Virus record (IMG/VR): IMGVR_UViG_3300024353_000057
Location: 1-27,872 of that record
DNA: 27,872 bases
Source: a virus
Reading direction: 5' to 3' (one strand)
A program made the translations under genes and the position numbers. Shown piece by piece: positions 1 to 8,267 of the stretch. The stretch's first letter is position 1. The number at the start of each line of letters is the position of its first letter. The notes under the pieces were generated by a model, which saw only the letters and a list, made by a program, of their open reading frames with translations, was not told where the DNA came from and made no database searches.

Positions 1-1
1 C

Positions 2-775
2 TGTAAAGACTACACGCCACTGCTTAGCGTTGATGAAGCTAGGAAATTATTGAGAACAACAACGAAACCGCTAGCAATGAATTTTTCTAAAGATGTTGTT
101 GACGAGATAACTGACGATGACCTTAAGCGGTATGTTAAAAACGTTGAAAATTCATTATTTTACATGGAGATAGATACAAAAACTACAGCGAGCTCTATGT
201 TATTTGAGCGTTTAATTCGTATTTTAGCTAATTCTAATGATGTCTCTCATCGTACTGAGGCTGCTAAAAATGTAGCTGAGGCTGATGAAGATACGACGGT
301 TGAAATGACGCATACGCTGGCAAGCGATACAAGTCCTGATGTTAGACTAGCTGTCGCTCAGACCATAAAGCGATACGTAGAGTCTGGGATGTATGTCGAT
401 TTTGTGCCGATTTTAATGAAGCTTTGCGATGATGATGATGAAAAAGTTGCTGCTGCTGCACGACCATCAATCGATAAGAGCATGCTTAAGAAAATGCCTA
501 ACTCAGGGTATTACATAACTGCTTCAAAAATTGAAAATGATACAGATACATCATTAAATCCATACTACATTAGAGATATCACACGTGCATTGTCACTAAG
601 TAAGAACGATACCCATGATTATCCAATCATCGCTGCGAAAGCATTTAGATTAAGTGAGTTTGTTTTTGTCAGGCACAAGAATGATGTTGCAAAAGTTTAT
701 ATTGCAACTGAACCTCGTCACAACGCTTTTGAAATATTGAATGCTATTCAATCTGGTGAGATTCCAACAATCTGA
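2..775 (+). CDS. HEAT-repeat-like protein, C-terminal part (5' truncated by window edge)
   Basis: The reading frame is open from base 2 to the TGA at 773-775, with no stop before the window edge, so the gene probably starts upstream. If it starts inside the window, the candidates are TTG at 50 and ATG at 77, and neither has a convincing ribosome binding site. The middle of the protein (about codons 75-150) shows helical repeats of HEAT/armadillo type, with a run such as SPDVRLAVAQTIKRY followed by an acidic turn and DEKVAAAARPSID. Such repeats usually serve protein-protein interaction. No catalytic motif is visible. It sits 34 bp upstream of the portal gene and runs in the same direction, so it may belong to the same late operon, but I cannot assign a function. 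Confidence 0.7.
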   Translation, partial: CKDYTPLLSVDEARKLLRTTTKPLAMNFSKDVVDEITDDDLKRYVKNVENSLFYMEIDTKTTASSMLFERLIRILANSNDVSHRTEAAKNVAEADEDTTVEMTHTLASDTSPDVRLAVAQTIKRYVESGMYVDFVPILMKLCDDDDEKVAAAARPSIDKSMLKKMPNSGYYITASKIENDTDTSLNPYYIRDITRALSLSKNDTHDYPIIAAKAFRLSEFVFVRHKNDVAKVYIATEPRHNAFEILNAIQSGEIPTI

Positions 776-809
776 ACGCTTTGACAGTGAAATGATACAA
801 TGAGGCGAT

Positions 810-3800
810 ATGGCTGATAAGAAGAACGACGGACGCACCGAGCTATTCAAGAGGCTGACACAGCTCTTCCGTGGTGGCCCAAGCATAAAGAGAAAGGTCA
901 GAGCGTTCAGAACGCCTGTTGCATCGAGTGCAGCAGAAGTGTTCAAGAAGAGCTACTCACAGGTGTATAGCAATGCATTGAACGCTTATGGGCAATACGA
1001 TCGTATGAGCAGATATGCGGATTTCTCGGAGGCAGAGTACACTCCTGAAATCGCTTGTATCACTGGAGACATGATAATCAATACTCCTATGGGAGATTTT
1101 ACAGCATTAGAGCTTCTTGAAAAGTTTCCTGGTGATGAAATATTTCCCGTGTATTGTTTTGATGAGACAAAACAAACACTGACAATTGGTAATGCTCATC
1201 ATGTTCGAAAGACAAAGACTGCTCAAATTTATAAGGTATCTCTAGATTCAGGAGATGCTATTCGATGTACTGGAGACCATCTATTTTTGACGAGAGATAG
1301 TAGATGGGTTGAAGCTCAAAACTTGAAATGTGGTGATAGACTGATGCCATTCTATCGCAAGAACAGTAAGCAAAAACAAGGGTATAATTCAATTTATACA
1401 ATTTCAGATGGGTGGAGACAAGAACATCAGTTTGTTGCTGAGTGGATGTTAGGACGTTCTCTTGAAGGATATCCTAATGAAGTTGTTCATCATAAAAATC
1501 TTAACAAGTGTGATAATTCGCCCGATAACTTATTAGTCTGTTCTGCAGAAGAGCATAATGCTATTCATGGTAGGGAGTGGAGTGGATATCCTACAAATGA
1601 ACGTCTGAAGCAAATTGCTGAAAAAATATCTATAGCGAATAAAGGACGTAAGTCTCCATTTAAGGGAGTTCCTGGTCAGAAGCACACGGAAGAAGCTAAA
1701 GAAAAAATTTCGATAACGATGACTGAAAGACATGCAACTGATGCTGATTATAAATCTCGTGCTACAACTGGCATGATTGATTTTATGAAATCAGATGAAG
1801 GACGAGCAATAGCATGTGAAAAATTTACTGACATGAATCGTCAAAAATGGGATTCTGATGAAGAATATCAGAAGAAGATGATAGAGATATTCTCAAATCG
1901 TGCCAAAGAAGCTCATAAGGATGAGAACTTTAAGCAAAAGTGGAGGGATGGACAGAAAGCATATTTCGCTTCTTTGTCTCCGAAAGAACGATCGTTAATG
2001 TTTAATCGTTCTCCTGAGAATGTAGCTAGAATTGAATCGATTATTATCGAGACCGCGAAGATATCATCAACATATGAGAAGTTTATTGATTTACTTGATG
2101 TTGGTTGGACATTCAAATCAAAGGGAACAAAGTGCTCATATTTGAGGAACTATGCTCGACGCAAGGGATTTAAGAATGGTCGTGAGCTATACAATTTCTA
2201 CTATCAGAATCATTCTGTTGTTTCTGTTGAGCTCGATGGCATCGAAGACGTTTATGATTTGACGACAGATGTATATCATAATTTTGCTTGTAACGGTGTC
2301 ATTATTCATAATTCGGCCCTCGACGTATACTCAGAGGAAGCCTCAGCCGCCGACGACCAGAACAACGTTCTTCATGTTTACTCAAACAACCCGAAGATTC
2401 AATCGATTCTTAATGAGCTGTACCACGACATCTTGAACGTTGAGTTCAACATCACACCGTGGACACGAAACCTCGTCAAGTTTGGAGACCTGTTCCTTTT
2501 CATCGATGTGCACCCTGAACAGGGCGTTCTCAATGTCATGTCGATGCCAGTAAATGAGGTTGAACGTGAAGAGGGTTGGGACCCTAACGACCCATTCGCC
2601 GTCAGGTTCAGATGGACGACACAGGGCAATAAGATTCTAGAGTCATGGCAGGTCGCACACTTCAGGTTGATGGGAAATGATGCATTCCTTCCGTACGGTT
2701 CATCTGTGCTTGAGAGCGCCAGAAGAATCTGGCGACAGTTGATTCTTATCGAGGATGCGATGCTTGTGTATCGCGTCGTTCGTTCTCCTGAGCGTCGTGT
2801 GTTCTATATCGATGTTGGAACCGTCGCCGCCGAAGAGATTCCAAACTACATGGAGGCAGCGCAGACGAAGCTGAAGCGGTCGCCCGTCATCGACAAGTCC
2901 TCAGGGCGCGTCGACTTGCGATATAACCCCTTGCCAGTTTGGTCTCAAAGCAGAATTCCGTTGCTTGATGGTAGAACAATCACAATTCAGCAGCTGGCCG
3001 AAGAATTTGATGAAGGAAAAGAAAACTGGGTCTATTCAGTGCAGGATAAAACGCATAAAGTCGTACCAGGAAAAGTCGTTTGGTGTGGAAAGAACTACAC
3101 TGCAGAGCGTCTTGTGAAGGTGTGGCTTGATGATGATACATGGGTGATGACTGCACCCGAGCATCCATTTTTGATGAGGGATGGAACAAAGAAAAGAGCT
3201 GATGAGCTAGCTGTTGGTGATAGCTTGATGCCTTTGTATAGGAAATTGAGTGATAGAGGAACCATGATTGGTTATCCTATGGTTTTTGACCCATCATTGA
3301 ATAAACTTGTTTATACACATCGTATAGTTGCAGAAGATGTTTTTAGTAAAGAAAAAAAATCATTTGTTGTTGACCATGATGACACATCAACAAGTTTAGT
3401 CGTGCATCATAAAAACTTTAATCGTTTAGACGCAACACCATCTAATTTAGAGTGGATGACAAATAAAGAACATATTGAGTATCATGCATCATTAGGTAGA
3501 GAAAACTTTATTCGCTATAATAAATCAGATGAAAAAAGAGTTAGAACAAGCCATTTGAATCGTGTTTATCAGAAAGCAGAAAGAATGGGCGCGCTATATA
3601 ATGGAACAGAGCTACACAAGAGTCATAATTTAGTTCGCTCCAAAGCTTTAACTAATTTTTGGGCTGATAATAAAAACAAAGAACGAACGTCAAAAAATAT
3701 GTCGTGGAATATTTCTCACGGCTATCTTTCATTATTGTTTGATTTTATTAAGTCAAATCCAAATATTAAGAAAACAGATTGTCAGAAATTTATATCTACA

Positions 3801-5525
3801 AATGAGTCATTTTTAAATGAATTATCATTAGCGAATAGTTCATTAAAAAGACACCCTTCAAAATTTCATATTAGCACAGTTATATCAAAATATAAGCCCA
3901 CGAAATGTATTGACTGGGACTCGTTTAAGCATGCAGTTATAACAGGTGATATTTGTGTTAATCATTCAGTCGTTAGAGTTGAATTTGTTGAACAACGTGA
4001 CGACGTTCATTGTATGACTGTTGTCGGACCGAATAACGAAGATGATAGGCATAACTTTGGTATATGTTCAATGTACAAAGACACAGAACGAGGATATAGT
4101 GATAATGGGGTTATAGTAGTCAACAGTGTCGACGAGGACTATTTTATACCCGTTCGTGGCTCTGAGTCAGGTACTAAAATTGACACTCTGGCTGGCGGCC
4201 AGCATGTTTCAGACATCGCTGACGTCGAGTACATTCAGAAGAAACTGTTCGCGGCCCTAAAGGTTCCAAGGGCATACTTGGGATATGATGAAAGTCTTAG
4301 TTCCAAGTCTACTCTTGCTCAGGAAGACATTCGTTTCAGCCGTTCTATCGCACGCATCCAGCGTGTGTTGGTGTCTGAGCTACAGAAGATTGGCATCATC
4401 CACCTCTTTGCACATGGATTTGAGGGTGATGACCTCGCTGACTTTTCAATCCATCTATCAAATCCTTCAACCGTTGCACAGATGCAGAAGCTTGAGCTAT
4501 GGAGAATGAAGTTTGAGATTGCTGGCACCGTTCCAGAGGGCCTGACTGACCGCGACTTCATTCGTAGAGAGATTTTCAAGCTCACTGACGAACAGATTGA
4601 CTCAATCAAGGAAGGACGCATCTCTGATAGGATTGAGGACATGGAGCTTGAGCAGACCGAGATTGAGAGTGATGGAGGAGGCTCTGGCGGTGGTGGTGGA
4701 GGCGCCGGTGGCTTGGGCGGTCTCCCAGGTGGTGGCGGTGGAGAACCAGCATTTGATTCGGGTGGTGCAGATGAAGAGCCTGAGGGTGGTTCATCTGAGA
4801 CATCATCTGGCACCGGTGGTGGAGATGAATCAGGTGGAGAGGAGGACCTCTTCGCGGGAGACGTTCCTGACGGTCAGCAGCTTCTTACATCTGCAGATGA
4901 TGACGAAGATGATGCTGTTGGCATAGAGTCTGACGCCGGTGATGATGACGTCAGCACACATGTAGAGCCACGTGGTCCATCACTTGCAAGGGCACTCAAT
5001 GACATCGGAAAGGCATCTGCATCGAGGTCTGGTAGGAAGGGTCCTGTTGGTACGACACCGTTGTCAAAGGCGCTCTATGACAGGGGGCGCCGTAGGCATC
5101 ACGGTGCTAGCACGACACACATGCCCGATTTTAGAAGCTCACTCGTATCGCCTCTCGTCTCAGGTGATGATAGCCCAATAGACACGAGGTTCTTTAACGC
5201 AAATCCGTTCAAGATGGGTGAGAATCGTTCATTGGGAGACATCATCGAGCCAGTTGCCCAACGTGAGAAGCAGAGGTTGTCGGCCGACGTACGCTCAATG
5301 ATAGAGATGTTTCGACGCAGCAAACAGTACCAACGGAGCATACATAAGAATGTGATGTCGCAGCAGACTGTGATGACAGAGGGTGAAATCGACCTGATGA
5401 TTGAGGATGACGGCATCCTCGATATCACGCCTCCAAACGATGAATTGATTGAGAGTCTTTTGGTTGATGAAGGAATCTCAGATGAACCCAAGTCAGATGT
5501 AATACTTGAGGGTGATGAAGAATGA
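810..5525 (+). CDS. Portal protein (T4 gp20-like) precursor with two inteins
   Basis: The precursor is 1571 residues. Removing inteins at residues 83-501 and 709-1105 leaves an extein of about 755 residues. The extein pieces read as a T4-family portal: EYTPEIA joined to SALDVYSEEA, then NEVEREEGW, VYRVVRSPERRVFYIDVG, RYNPL joined to SVDEDYFIPVRG, DTLAGGQ and LKVPRAYLGYDE. The portal dodecamer forms the special head vertex, starts prohead assembly and is the DNA channel. T4 gp20 has 524 residues. The extra length is a C-terminal tail with a Gly-rich stretch (about residues 1288-1320), an acidic low-complexity stretch and a final helical/acidic segment. The start is ATG at 810 with GAGG at 802-805. 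The stop overlaps the next start (ATGA). Extein and intein differ in composition, the inteins being clearly more AT-rich. Confidence 0.95.
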   Translation: MADKKNDGRTELFKRLTQLFRGGPSIKRKVRAFRTPVASSAAEVFKKSYSQVYSNALNAYGQYDRMSRYADFSEAEYTPEIACITGDMIINTPMGDFTALELLEKFPGDEIFPVYCFDETKQTLTIGNAHHVRKTKTAQIYKVSLDSGDAIRCTGDHLFLTRDSRWVEAQNLKCGDRLMPFYRKNSKQKQGYNSIYTISDGWRQEHQFVAEWMLGRSLEGYPNEVVHHKNLNKCDNSPDNLLVCSAEEHNAIHGREWSGYPTNERLKQIAEKISIANKGRKSPFKGVPGQKHTEEAKEKISITMTERHATDADYKSRATTGMIDFMKSDEGRAIACEKFTDMNRQKWDSDEEYQKKMIEIFSNRAKEAHKDENFKQKWRDGQKAYFASLSPKERSLMFNRSPENVARIESIIIETAKISSTYEKFIDLLDVGWTFKSKGTKCSYLRNYARRKGFKNGRELYNFYYQNHSVVSVELDGIEDVYDLTTDVYHNFACNGVIIHNSALDVYSEEASAADDQNNVLHVYSNNPKIQSILNELYHDILNVEFNITPWTRNLVKFGDLFLFIDVHPEQGVLNVMSMPVNEVEREEGWDPNDPFAVRFRWTTQGNKILESWQVAHFRLMGNDAFLPYGSSVLESARRIWRQLILIEDAMLVYRVVRSPERRVFYIDVGTVAAEEIPNYMEAAQTKLKRSPVIDKSSGRVDLRYNPLPVWSQSRIPLLDGRTITIQQLAEEFDEGKENWVYSVQDKTHKVVPGKVVWCGKNYTAERLVKVWLDDDTWVMTAPEHPFLMRDGTKKRADELAVGDSLMPLYRKLSDRGTMIGYPMVFDPSLNKLVYTHRIVAEDVFSKEKKSFVVDHDDTSTSLVVHHKNFNRLDATPSNLEWMTNKEHIEYHASLGRENFIRYNKSDEKRVRTSHLNRVYQKAERMGALYNGTELHKSHNLVRSKALTNFWADNKNKERTSKNMSWNISHGYLSLLFDFIKSNPNIKKTDCQKFISTNESFLNELSLANSSLKRHPSKFHISTVISKYKPTKCIDWDSFKHAVITGDICVNHSVVRVEFVEQRDDVHCMTVVGPNNEDDRHNFGICSMYKDTERGYSDNGVIVVNSVDEDYFIPVRGSESGTKIDTLAGGQHVSDIADVEYIQKKLFAALKVPRAYLGYDESLSSKSTLAQEDIRFSRSIARIQRVLVSELQKIGIIHLFAHGFEGDDLADFSIHLSNPSTVAQMQKLELWRMKFEIAGTVPEGLTDRDFIRREIFKLTDEQIDSIKEGRISDRIEDMELEQTEIESDGGGSGGGGGGAGGLGGLPGGGGGEPAFDSGGADEEPEGGSSETSSGTGGGDESGGEEDLFAGDVPDGQQLLTSADDDEDDAVGIESDAGDDDVSTHVEPRGPSLARALNDIGKASASRSGRKGPVGTTPLSKALYDRGRRRHHGASTTHMPDFRSSLVSPLVSGDDSPIDTRFFNANPFKMGENRSLGDIIEPVAQREKQRLSADVRSMIEMFRRSKQYQRSIHKNVMSQQTVMTEGEIDLMIEDDGILDITPPNDELIESLLVDEGISDEPKSDVILEGDEE
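1056..2312 (+). mobile_element. Intein 1 in the portal gene, canonical, with HNH homing endonuclease
   Basis: A 419-residue in-frame insertion occupies residues 83-501 of the portal precursor. The N-terminus is the block A pattern CITGDMIINTPMG with Cys1. Block B is CTGDHLFLT, with the TxxH-type histidine. Block F is VYDLTTDVYHNF, and block G is NGVIIHN followed by Ser, giving a canonical His-Asn end and a Ser +1 nucleophile. An HNH nuclease lies at precursor residues 225-256 (VVHHKNLNKCDN...PDNLL). It is followed by helical NUMOD3-like DNA-binding repeats (NKGRKSPFKGVPG...SEEAK-type, KISITMTERH). Splicing joins PEIA to SALDVY, which restores the conserved portal motif. All splicing residues are intact, so it should be active, and the HNH could drive homing into intein-less portal alleles. 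Confidence 0.93.
2934..4124 (+). mobile_element. Intein 2 in the portal gene, atypical splicing motifs, with HNH homing endonuclease
   Basis: A 397-residue in-frame insertion occupies precursor residues 709-1105. It lies between RYNPL and SVDEDYFIPVRG, which read as continuous portal sequence when joined. The best N-terminal residue is Pro709 (PVWSQSRIPLLDG), so the usual Cys or Ser nucleophile is missing. Block B is present (MTAPEHPFLM). In block F the sequence DVHCMTVVGP puts Cys1068 where intein 1 has Asp, which is the position of the essential block F nucleophile in class 3 inteins. The Trp and Thr expected in class 3 are not seen. The C-terminus is NGVIVVN then Ser, with Val in place of the penultimate His. 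An HNH motif lies at residues 864-893 (VVHHKNFNRLDATPSNLEW). The DNA is AT-rich compared with the flanks. Confidence 0.88.
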
Positions 5526-6364
5526 AGCCGGCGAAACATAACAAGAAAAGAAATGCAGGGCTGTTGTATGAGTTCCTTGCTCGACATGCCGCGCGTGGGT
5601 TTGTTGAGAAGGATGATGTTCGTGTTAAGCGAAGCATCAAGTTGATGAAGAAGTTTTTCAAAGAGGGCACTGAGTTGCATCGTGAGTTTAGGCTCTTTAG
5701 GGCTCTTTTCAACACGACAGTCAATGACCGCTCAACTGCGCAAAGAATCATTGAAAGCGCCCGAGCAGCCTCTCGCCAGCATGACTTTAAGCAGCTTGAC
5801 CACGAAAAGTCGCTCCTCATCAGAAGCATCAATCATACTCTCGGTGATGAGTCATTCTTCGACCAGCGAGTTGATGAGTATCGTCGTTTCGCAACAATCC
5901 AGCTGTTGTTAAATGAGTGGCGAGCCCAAGAGGTCTCAGATGTTGTAAGGGTTGCGATACTTGAGGAGGAGCTCGTTGAGCAGCTTCTTCTTCAAAAACA
6001 GAACAACGTTCTTGAAGAGACAAGGGATGATGTTGATGATTTGATTGTGAAGCTAATGATGAAAAATGTTTCATCAAGGTATGAGGGTGTTCTGAACAAA
6101 GAACAAACAGCAATCATGGACGCATATGTATGTTCCATGTCAGATGACGATGATGGTCGATTGCTAGCGATGCTTGAGTCGCTTCGTAATGATGTTCTGA
6201 CGATGGTTGATTCGTATGCATTGAAGCACGTGAATGAACAACCCGTGCTTGAAAAGCTTATGTCAATCAAAGAGCTTCTTGCTGAGAGCGTCGTCAGCGT
6301 TGATGATGCTACAGTCGCACGCTATCTTAGGATTGCTCGTCTCAAGCAGGAGATGGATGTATGA
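5522..6364 (+). CDS. Unknown protein between portal and prohead protease, possible prohead core component
   Basis: The 280-residue protein starts with a basic segment (MKPAKHNKKRNAGLLYEFLARH) and is then almost wholly helical and highly charged, with no membrane segment or catalytic motif. The ATG lies inside the portal stop (ATGA) and its own stop overlaps the gp21 start in the same way, so the three genes should be translationally coupled. In T4 the corresponding slot between genes 20 and 21 is filled by the small prohead core proteins gp67 and gp68. A role in the assembly core is therefore a positional inference. I do not recognise sequence similarity strong enough to name it. Confidence 0.8.
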   Translation: MKPAKHNKKRNAGLLYEFLARHAARGFVEKDDVRVKRSIKLMKKFFKEGTELHREFRLFRALFNTTVNDRSTAQRIIESARAASRQHDFKQLDHEKSLLIRSINHTLGDESFFDQRVDEYRRFATIQLLLNEWRAQEVSDVVRVAILEEELVEQLLLQKQNNVLEETRDDVDDLIVKLMMKNVSSRYEGVLNKEQTAIMDAYVCSMSDDDDGRLLAMLESLRNDVLTMVDSYALKHVNEQPVLEKLMSIKELLAESVVSVDDATVARYLRIARLKQEMDV

Positions 6365-7002
6365 CGCTTAAGCTATTACAAGAGTGGTGTCCTCTTGATT
6401 ACACACAAGAGACAATCAATGAGGTCAAGAGAACGAACGGTAAGATTCTTTTACGAGGAATCCTACAGAAGGCTGACACGCTGAACCAGAACGGCAGGAT
6501 TTATCCTCGTGCAGTCCTCGAGCGCGAAGTCTCCAACTATCAGAAGTTCATCAAAGAGCGTCGCTCAGTCGGTGAGCTTGACCATCCAAGCACAAGCGTC
6601 GTTGAGCTTAAGAACGGCTCGCACATCATCACTGATGCTCATCTTGAGGGTGATGTTGTGTATGGTACCATAGAGGTGCTTGATAAACTGCCGATGGGTA
6701 AGATACTCGCTGGATACATTGAGCATGGTATCAAAATAGGAATTTCATCCCGCGGCGTTGGTTCTACAACCAATGAGGGCGGTCACACCAGGGTGAACGA
6801 CGATTTTCAGCTCATCTGTTGGGACGTCGTAAGCGAGCCCTCAACGCCTAATGCATTCATGATGAATGAAGGTAGGGTCATTCTTAATGAGCATGGTGGT
6901 GTCATAGGCAATCCAAGCCCGAGTGAATTCAAGAGCATCCTAGATAGGCACAAGCGCATCCTGGGTCTTATCGATGATATAATCAATGTTGAGGGTAAAT
7001 AA
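6361..7002 (+). CDS. Prohead core maturation protease (T4 gp21-like)
   Basis: At 213 residues it matches the size of T4 gp21. The early motif ADTLNQNGRIYPRAVLERE is typical of this serine protease family (Peptidase S80/U9). A candidate catalytic His75 lies in GELDHPS and a candidate Ser129/130 in GIKIGISSRGVGS. A conserved block follows (WDVVSEPSTPNAFM). In T4-type phages this enzyme sits in the prohead core and, once assembly is complete, cleaves scaffold and capsid proteins after L/I-x-E before digesting itself. It overlaps the upstream gene by ATGA. Its normal downstream partner, the scaffold, is displaced by about 3.6 kb by an endonuclease gene and several small proteins. Confidence 0.93.
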   Translation: MTLKLLQEWCPLDYTQETINEVKRTNGKILLRGILQKADTLNQNGRIYPRAVLEREVSNYQKFIKERRSVGELDHPSTSVVELKNGSHIITDAHLEGDVVYGTIEVLDKLPMGKILAGYIEHGIKIGISSRGVGSTTNEGGHTRVNDDFQLICWDVVSEPSTPNAFMMNEGRVILNEHGGVIGNPSPSEFKSILDRHKRILGLIDDIINVEGK

Positions 7003-7007
7003 CCGAC

Positions 7008-7841
7008 ATGACAATATTGTGTATAAAGTCTTTTAGCGTTAATCTTGATAAGCCGAAAGCATCGAAGAAAACAAAGCGCGTCATTCAGATGAAGTGCGAT
7101 GTTTGTGGTGTTGAGTTTGAAAAAAAATATCAACGGAATAATCTTCGAGATGATATCACGTGCAGTCAAGTCTGTGCAGCAAAAAGACGTGAAGCAAGAT
7201 TGTCTCCAGAAAAAAAAGAAGCTCGTCGTAATAAAAAATCGATAATTCAAACCCAAAAAAATATCCAATATTGGGCATCATTATCAGATACTGAGCGCTC
7301 TAATTTAAAGAAAAGAATCGCAAAGGGCACAGTTGAGGGCATGGCAAATATGTCTGAAGAAGATAAAGCCAAGCTTAACATGGCAATCTCTGCTGGTTCA
7401 AAAAAGAACTGGGCGTTGAACCATGACTCAATAGTTGAGAAGTGGCGTAAAACGATGTCAAAAAGAGGCACACATCCCGTCTCTAAACCCGAACGTCTTC
7501 TAAAAGAAAAGCTTATTAGATTACTTGGGGATGATGATATCGAGACACAGAAAATCGTCAATGGTCATCGAATCGATATTTTCATCAAGTCTCTTAACAC
7601 GTACATCCAGGTTGACGGTACATATTGGCATGGCTATGGGACAACTGTAGAAAAACTTCTTTCGACTGGATTACGTAGAGATAAACGACGAGCAAATGCA
7701 ATCATTTTTGATGAAAGACAAACAAGCTGGTTTAAGCTTAATGGTTTCAGGCTTCTGCGCGTCAGTGATGCATGGGTGCTTAATGCAACAGATGATGATA
7801 TCATGAGTGTCGTTCTACTTAAGCATAGGGCGCTCATATGA
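7008..7841 (+). CDS. Free-standing homing endonuclease, Vsr-like/PD-(D/E)XK type
   Basis: The 277-residue protein starts with a zinc-ribbon-like cluster (Cys30, Cys33, Cys52, Cys56). Lysine-rich helical repeats resembling homing-endonuclease DNA-binding modules (about residues 65-155) follow. The C-terminal nuclease domain has SKPERLLKEKL (Glu162), GHRIDIFI (Asp190) and YIQVDGTYWHG (Asp203, His208), the layout seen in Vsr-like (EDxHD) homing endonucleases. No intron or intein surrounds it. Base and codon use (AAA, GAA, AT-rich) differ from the flanking structural genes, which supports horizontal insertion. ATG at 7008 follows GAGG at 6992-6995. An ATG at 7089 that keeps the zinc cluster is an alternative start. 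The stop overlaps the next start, and that gene's Shine-Dalgarno lies inside this one. Confidence 0.85.
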   Translation: MTILCIKSFSVNLDKPKASKKTKRVIQMKCDVCGVEFEKKYQRNNLRDDITCSQVCAAKRREARLSPEKKEARRNKKSIIQTQKNIQYWASLSDTERSNLKKRIAKGTVEGMANMSEEDKAKLNMAISAGSKKNWALNHDSIVEKWRKTMSKRGTHPVSKPERLLKEKLIRLLGDDDIETQKIVNGHRIDIFIKSLNTYIQVDGTYWHGYGTTVEKLLSTGLRRDKRRANAIIFDERQTSWFKLNGFRLLRVSDAWVLNATDDDIMSVVLLKHRALI

Positions 7842-8263
7842 GTAACCAATGGCCTGGTTCGGGTTGGAATGATGTCGGTGCGTATGCGCTTCCCGGTATA
7901 CCTTGGGTGTCTGGTTCAACGCTTCCAGCGGCGACGATAGTTCAGCTAACGTTTCCAGCAGCAACAACATTTTTCACTGTGCGAAACACTGCTGCGGCCG
8001 GAAACACAATGACAGTTGGGTTTTCGTTGAACGGTATGGGTCTGACAACGTTGAGGCACAATTTCACTCTCACTGGGGGTCAGGAGCAGAAGCTTGAGCT
8101 TCGTACCACACAGTTGTTTTTGAGTGCAACACAGGGCGCTCCAACGTGGGAGGTCGTCGCCGGCCTTTCAACCGTCATGTATAGCAAGTTCCCAATCATG
8201 ACGGGTTCATATTCTGGAAGCACAGGCAATGCAACGCTCCCGATATTTTCAGGCATAGGGTGA
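7838..8263 (+). CDS. Small beta-rich protein, probable virion or head protein
   Basis: The 141-residue protein is rich in Gly, Thr, Ser and Ala, with alternating hydrophobic stretches (TIVQLTFPAATTFFTVRN, QKLELRTTQLFLSA) that suggest a beta-sandwich. It has no signal peptide or catalytic motif. It lies between the protease and scaffold genes, so a capsid decoration or other structural role is plausible, but this rests on context and composition only. The start overlaps the endonuclease stop (ATGA), with AGGG at 7827-7830 at good spacing. Codon use is like the structural genes, not like the endonuclease. Confidence 0.8.
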   Translation: MSNQWPGSGWNDVGAYALPGIPWVSGSTLPAATIVQLTFPAATTFFTVRNTAAAGNTMTVGFSLNGMGLTTLRHNFTLTGGQEQKLELRTTQLFLSATQGAPTWEVVAGLSTVMYSKFPIMTGSYSGSTGNATLPIFSGIG

Positions 8264-8267
8264 TTAA

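Noticed and set aside
781-801. TTGACA with TACAAT as a promoter before the portal
   Set aside because: The spacing is only 9 bp, far from the 16-18 bp needed for a sigma70 promoter.
4319-4813. Minus-strand open frame of 164 codons, Pro-rich
   Set aside because: It mirrors the Gly-rich portal tail (Gly codons read as Pro on the other strand), so it is a shadow.
4597-4926. Plus-strand 109-codon open frame inside the portal gene
   Set aside because: It is an alternate frame of the low-complexity Gly-rich region with no independent start signal.
5099-5832. Minus-strand open frames of 193 and 135 codons at the portal/next gene junction
   Set aside because: They overlap two well supported + strand genes, have no start signals and no family features.
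7008-7841. A group I intron or intein around the homing endonuclease
   Set aside because: Both flanking genes are complete with normal starts and stops, and no splicing motifs are seen, so it is free-standing.
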